DNA of 64,000 bases, from the NCBI GenBank assembly GCA_963169745.1, contig CAUJCU010000017.1, positions 1 through 64,000 on the forward strand, given 5' to 3'. The position numbers were made by a program, and so were the translations under genes. Source of the DNA: Bacteroidota bacterium (GTDB lineage Bacteria > Bacteroidota > Bacteroidia > UBA4408). Positions 63,365 to 64,000 of the stretch are shown piece by piece (position 1 is the stretch's first letter; every line of letters starts with the position of its first letter). The notes below the pieces were generated by a model. It had not been told where the DNA came from and searched no databases. It saw only the letters and a program-made list of their open reading frames with translations.

Positions 63365-64000
63365 ATGTACAAAAGGTTTAAAATTTTCATTCTTTTTTTT
63401 GTGTCGCTTTTATATGTAAGTATTTCAGCAATGGCGCAAAAGGCTGTAATTAAAGGATTTATACAAGATAAAAACACTCATAAGCCGCTTTCTGAAATAG
63501 CTGTTTCAATTCAAGGTTTACCCGATTTTGTTTATAGTGATTCTACGGGTTACTATGTGCTAACTGTACCTGCAGCAGTTGATATTTTTATTATAGTAAA
63601 CCATATTGGATACAAAACAGTAACCCTAGCTAAGCGCTTTACTGAAGCCTCGGTTAATGAACTAAATTTTTCTTTAGAAAGTAACATAAAAAACCTACAC
63701 GTAGTTCAAATCGAAGATAAGCAAACCCGAGCATCTACTTTTACCCGTATTGATCCGAAACTTGTTTTTTCACTTCCGGCTACGGGTGGCTTTGAAGCCA
63801 TTTTAAAAACACTTCCCGGAGTGTCATCTAATAACGAATTAAGCTCACAGTATAATGTTAGAGGGGGCAATTATGACGAAAATCTGATTTATGTAAATGA
63901 TATTGAAATATATAGGCCTTTTCTAGTAAGAAGTGGACAACAAGAAGGTTTAAGCTTTATTAATTCCGATATGGTGTCATCTGTTTTGTTCTCGGCTGGT
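63365..64000 (+). CDS. TonB-dependent receptor, 3'-truncated by the window end
   Basis: 212 codons are visible from ATG 63365 and the frame stays open at the window edge. Signal peptide (MYKRFKIFILFFVSLLYVSISAMAQ), then a carboxypeptidase-regulatory-like beta-sandwich (residues ~27-110, VIKGFIQDKNTHKPLSE, YSDSTGYYVLTV). The plug domain begins near residue 125: LPGVSSNN, YNVRGGNYDENLIYVNDIEIYRPF. The barrel lies beyond the window. It is divergent from the fused E1 gene. The substrate is unknown, and no SusD partner is visible on this side. Confidence 0.9.
   Translation, partial: MYKRFKIFILFFVSLLYVSISAMAQKAVIKGFIQDKNTHKPLSEIAVSIQGLPDFVYSDSTGYYVLTVPAAVDIFIIVNHIGYKTVTLAKRFTEASVNELNFSLESNIKNLHVVQIEDKQTRASTFTRIDPKLVFSLPATGGFEAILKTLPGVSSNNELSSQYNVRGGNYDENLIYVNDIEIYRPFLVRSGQQEGLSFINSDMVSSVLFSAG

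Overview
The window reads as chromosome of a low-GC member of the Bacteroidota. The evidence is two type IX secretion (T9SS) substrates, one with a type B and one with a type A C-terminal sorting domain; a TonB-dependent receptor with a carboxypeptidase-regulatory-like N-terminus; many lipoproteins with Bacteroidota-style lipoboxes; a fused alpha/beta 2-oxoacid dehydrogenase E1; and at least 13 exact copies of the Bacteroidota -7 promoter element (TAnnTTTG) just upstream of genes. The content suggests an aerobic, amino-acid-degrading heterotroph of the Chitinophagales/Sphingobacteriales/Flavobacteriales sort, but the exact order cannot be fixed from the sequence. No insertion sequence, prophage, CRISPR array, tRNA or rRNA gene was seen.

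Layout. 1-3.3 kb: the 3' part of a giant repeat-bearing T9SS surface protein. 3.3-8.4 kb: the murein-recycling ligase Mpl, an MBL-fold hydrolase, then a small accessory cluster (a pseudo-receiver, an intact receiver, an XRE-like regulator translationally coupled to a serine beta-lactamase-like lipoprotein). 8.5-10.8 kb: a kynurenine-pathway pair (3-hydroxyanthranilate dioxygenase and ACMS decarboxylase) followed by a YbfF-like hydrolase. 10.8-20.3 kb: TM2 protein, a TPR-like exported protein coupled to a GlcD-type oxidase, ribosomal protein S1, an NlpC/P60 peptidase, a PyrR-like phosphoribosyltransferase, urocanate hydratase and a di-haem peroxidase. 20.5-28.4 kb: thiolase, patatin-barrel protein, MORN-type lipoprotein, polyprenyl diphosphate synthase, DUF2795 protein, TolB-like propeller and a T9SS type A cargo. 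28.4-32.3 kb: a tight minus-strand surface-sugar operon (galE, rfbB, a WbpP-like epimerase, a CpsB-like phosphatase). 32.5-40.6 kb, all minus strand: saccharopine dehydrogenase plus AddB-like nuclease, LolD, RNase P RNA, and an unknown membrane protein-dapF-purC operon. 40.9-48.6 kb: two B12-dependent enzymes (NrdJ and IcmF) flanking an unknown lipoprotein. 49.1-61.1 kb: ValS, M61 peptidase, Nudix, two lipoproteins, an MBOAT/SGNH acyltransferase module, TpiA, PrmA and a DinB-like protein. 61.1-64 kb: fused branched-chain 2-oxoacid dehydrogenase E1 and the start of a TonB-dependent receptor.

How the genes fit together. Several genes feed amino-acid carbon into central metabolism: tryptophan via 3-hydroxyanthranilate, histidine via urocanate, branched-chain amino acids via the E1 enzyme, thiolase and the B12-dependent acyl-CoA mutase, and possibly lysine via saccharopine. 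Cell-envelope functions form the second theme: peptidoglycan (Mpl, DapF, NlpC/P60), lipoprotein release (LolD), polysaccharide precursors, polysaccharide acylation (MBOAT/SGNH) and T9SS adhesins.

Most of the window is ordinary housekeeping. I found no clear defence or conflict system. The most unusual items are the coding repeat array with reciprocal cysteine losses in neighbouring units, the pseudo-receiver beside an intact receiver, promoters placed so close to ATG that the mRNAs would be leaderless or nearly so, and a patatin with a charge-reversed oxyanion loop.
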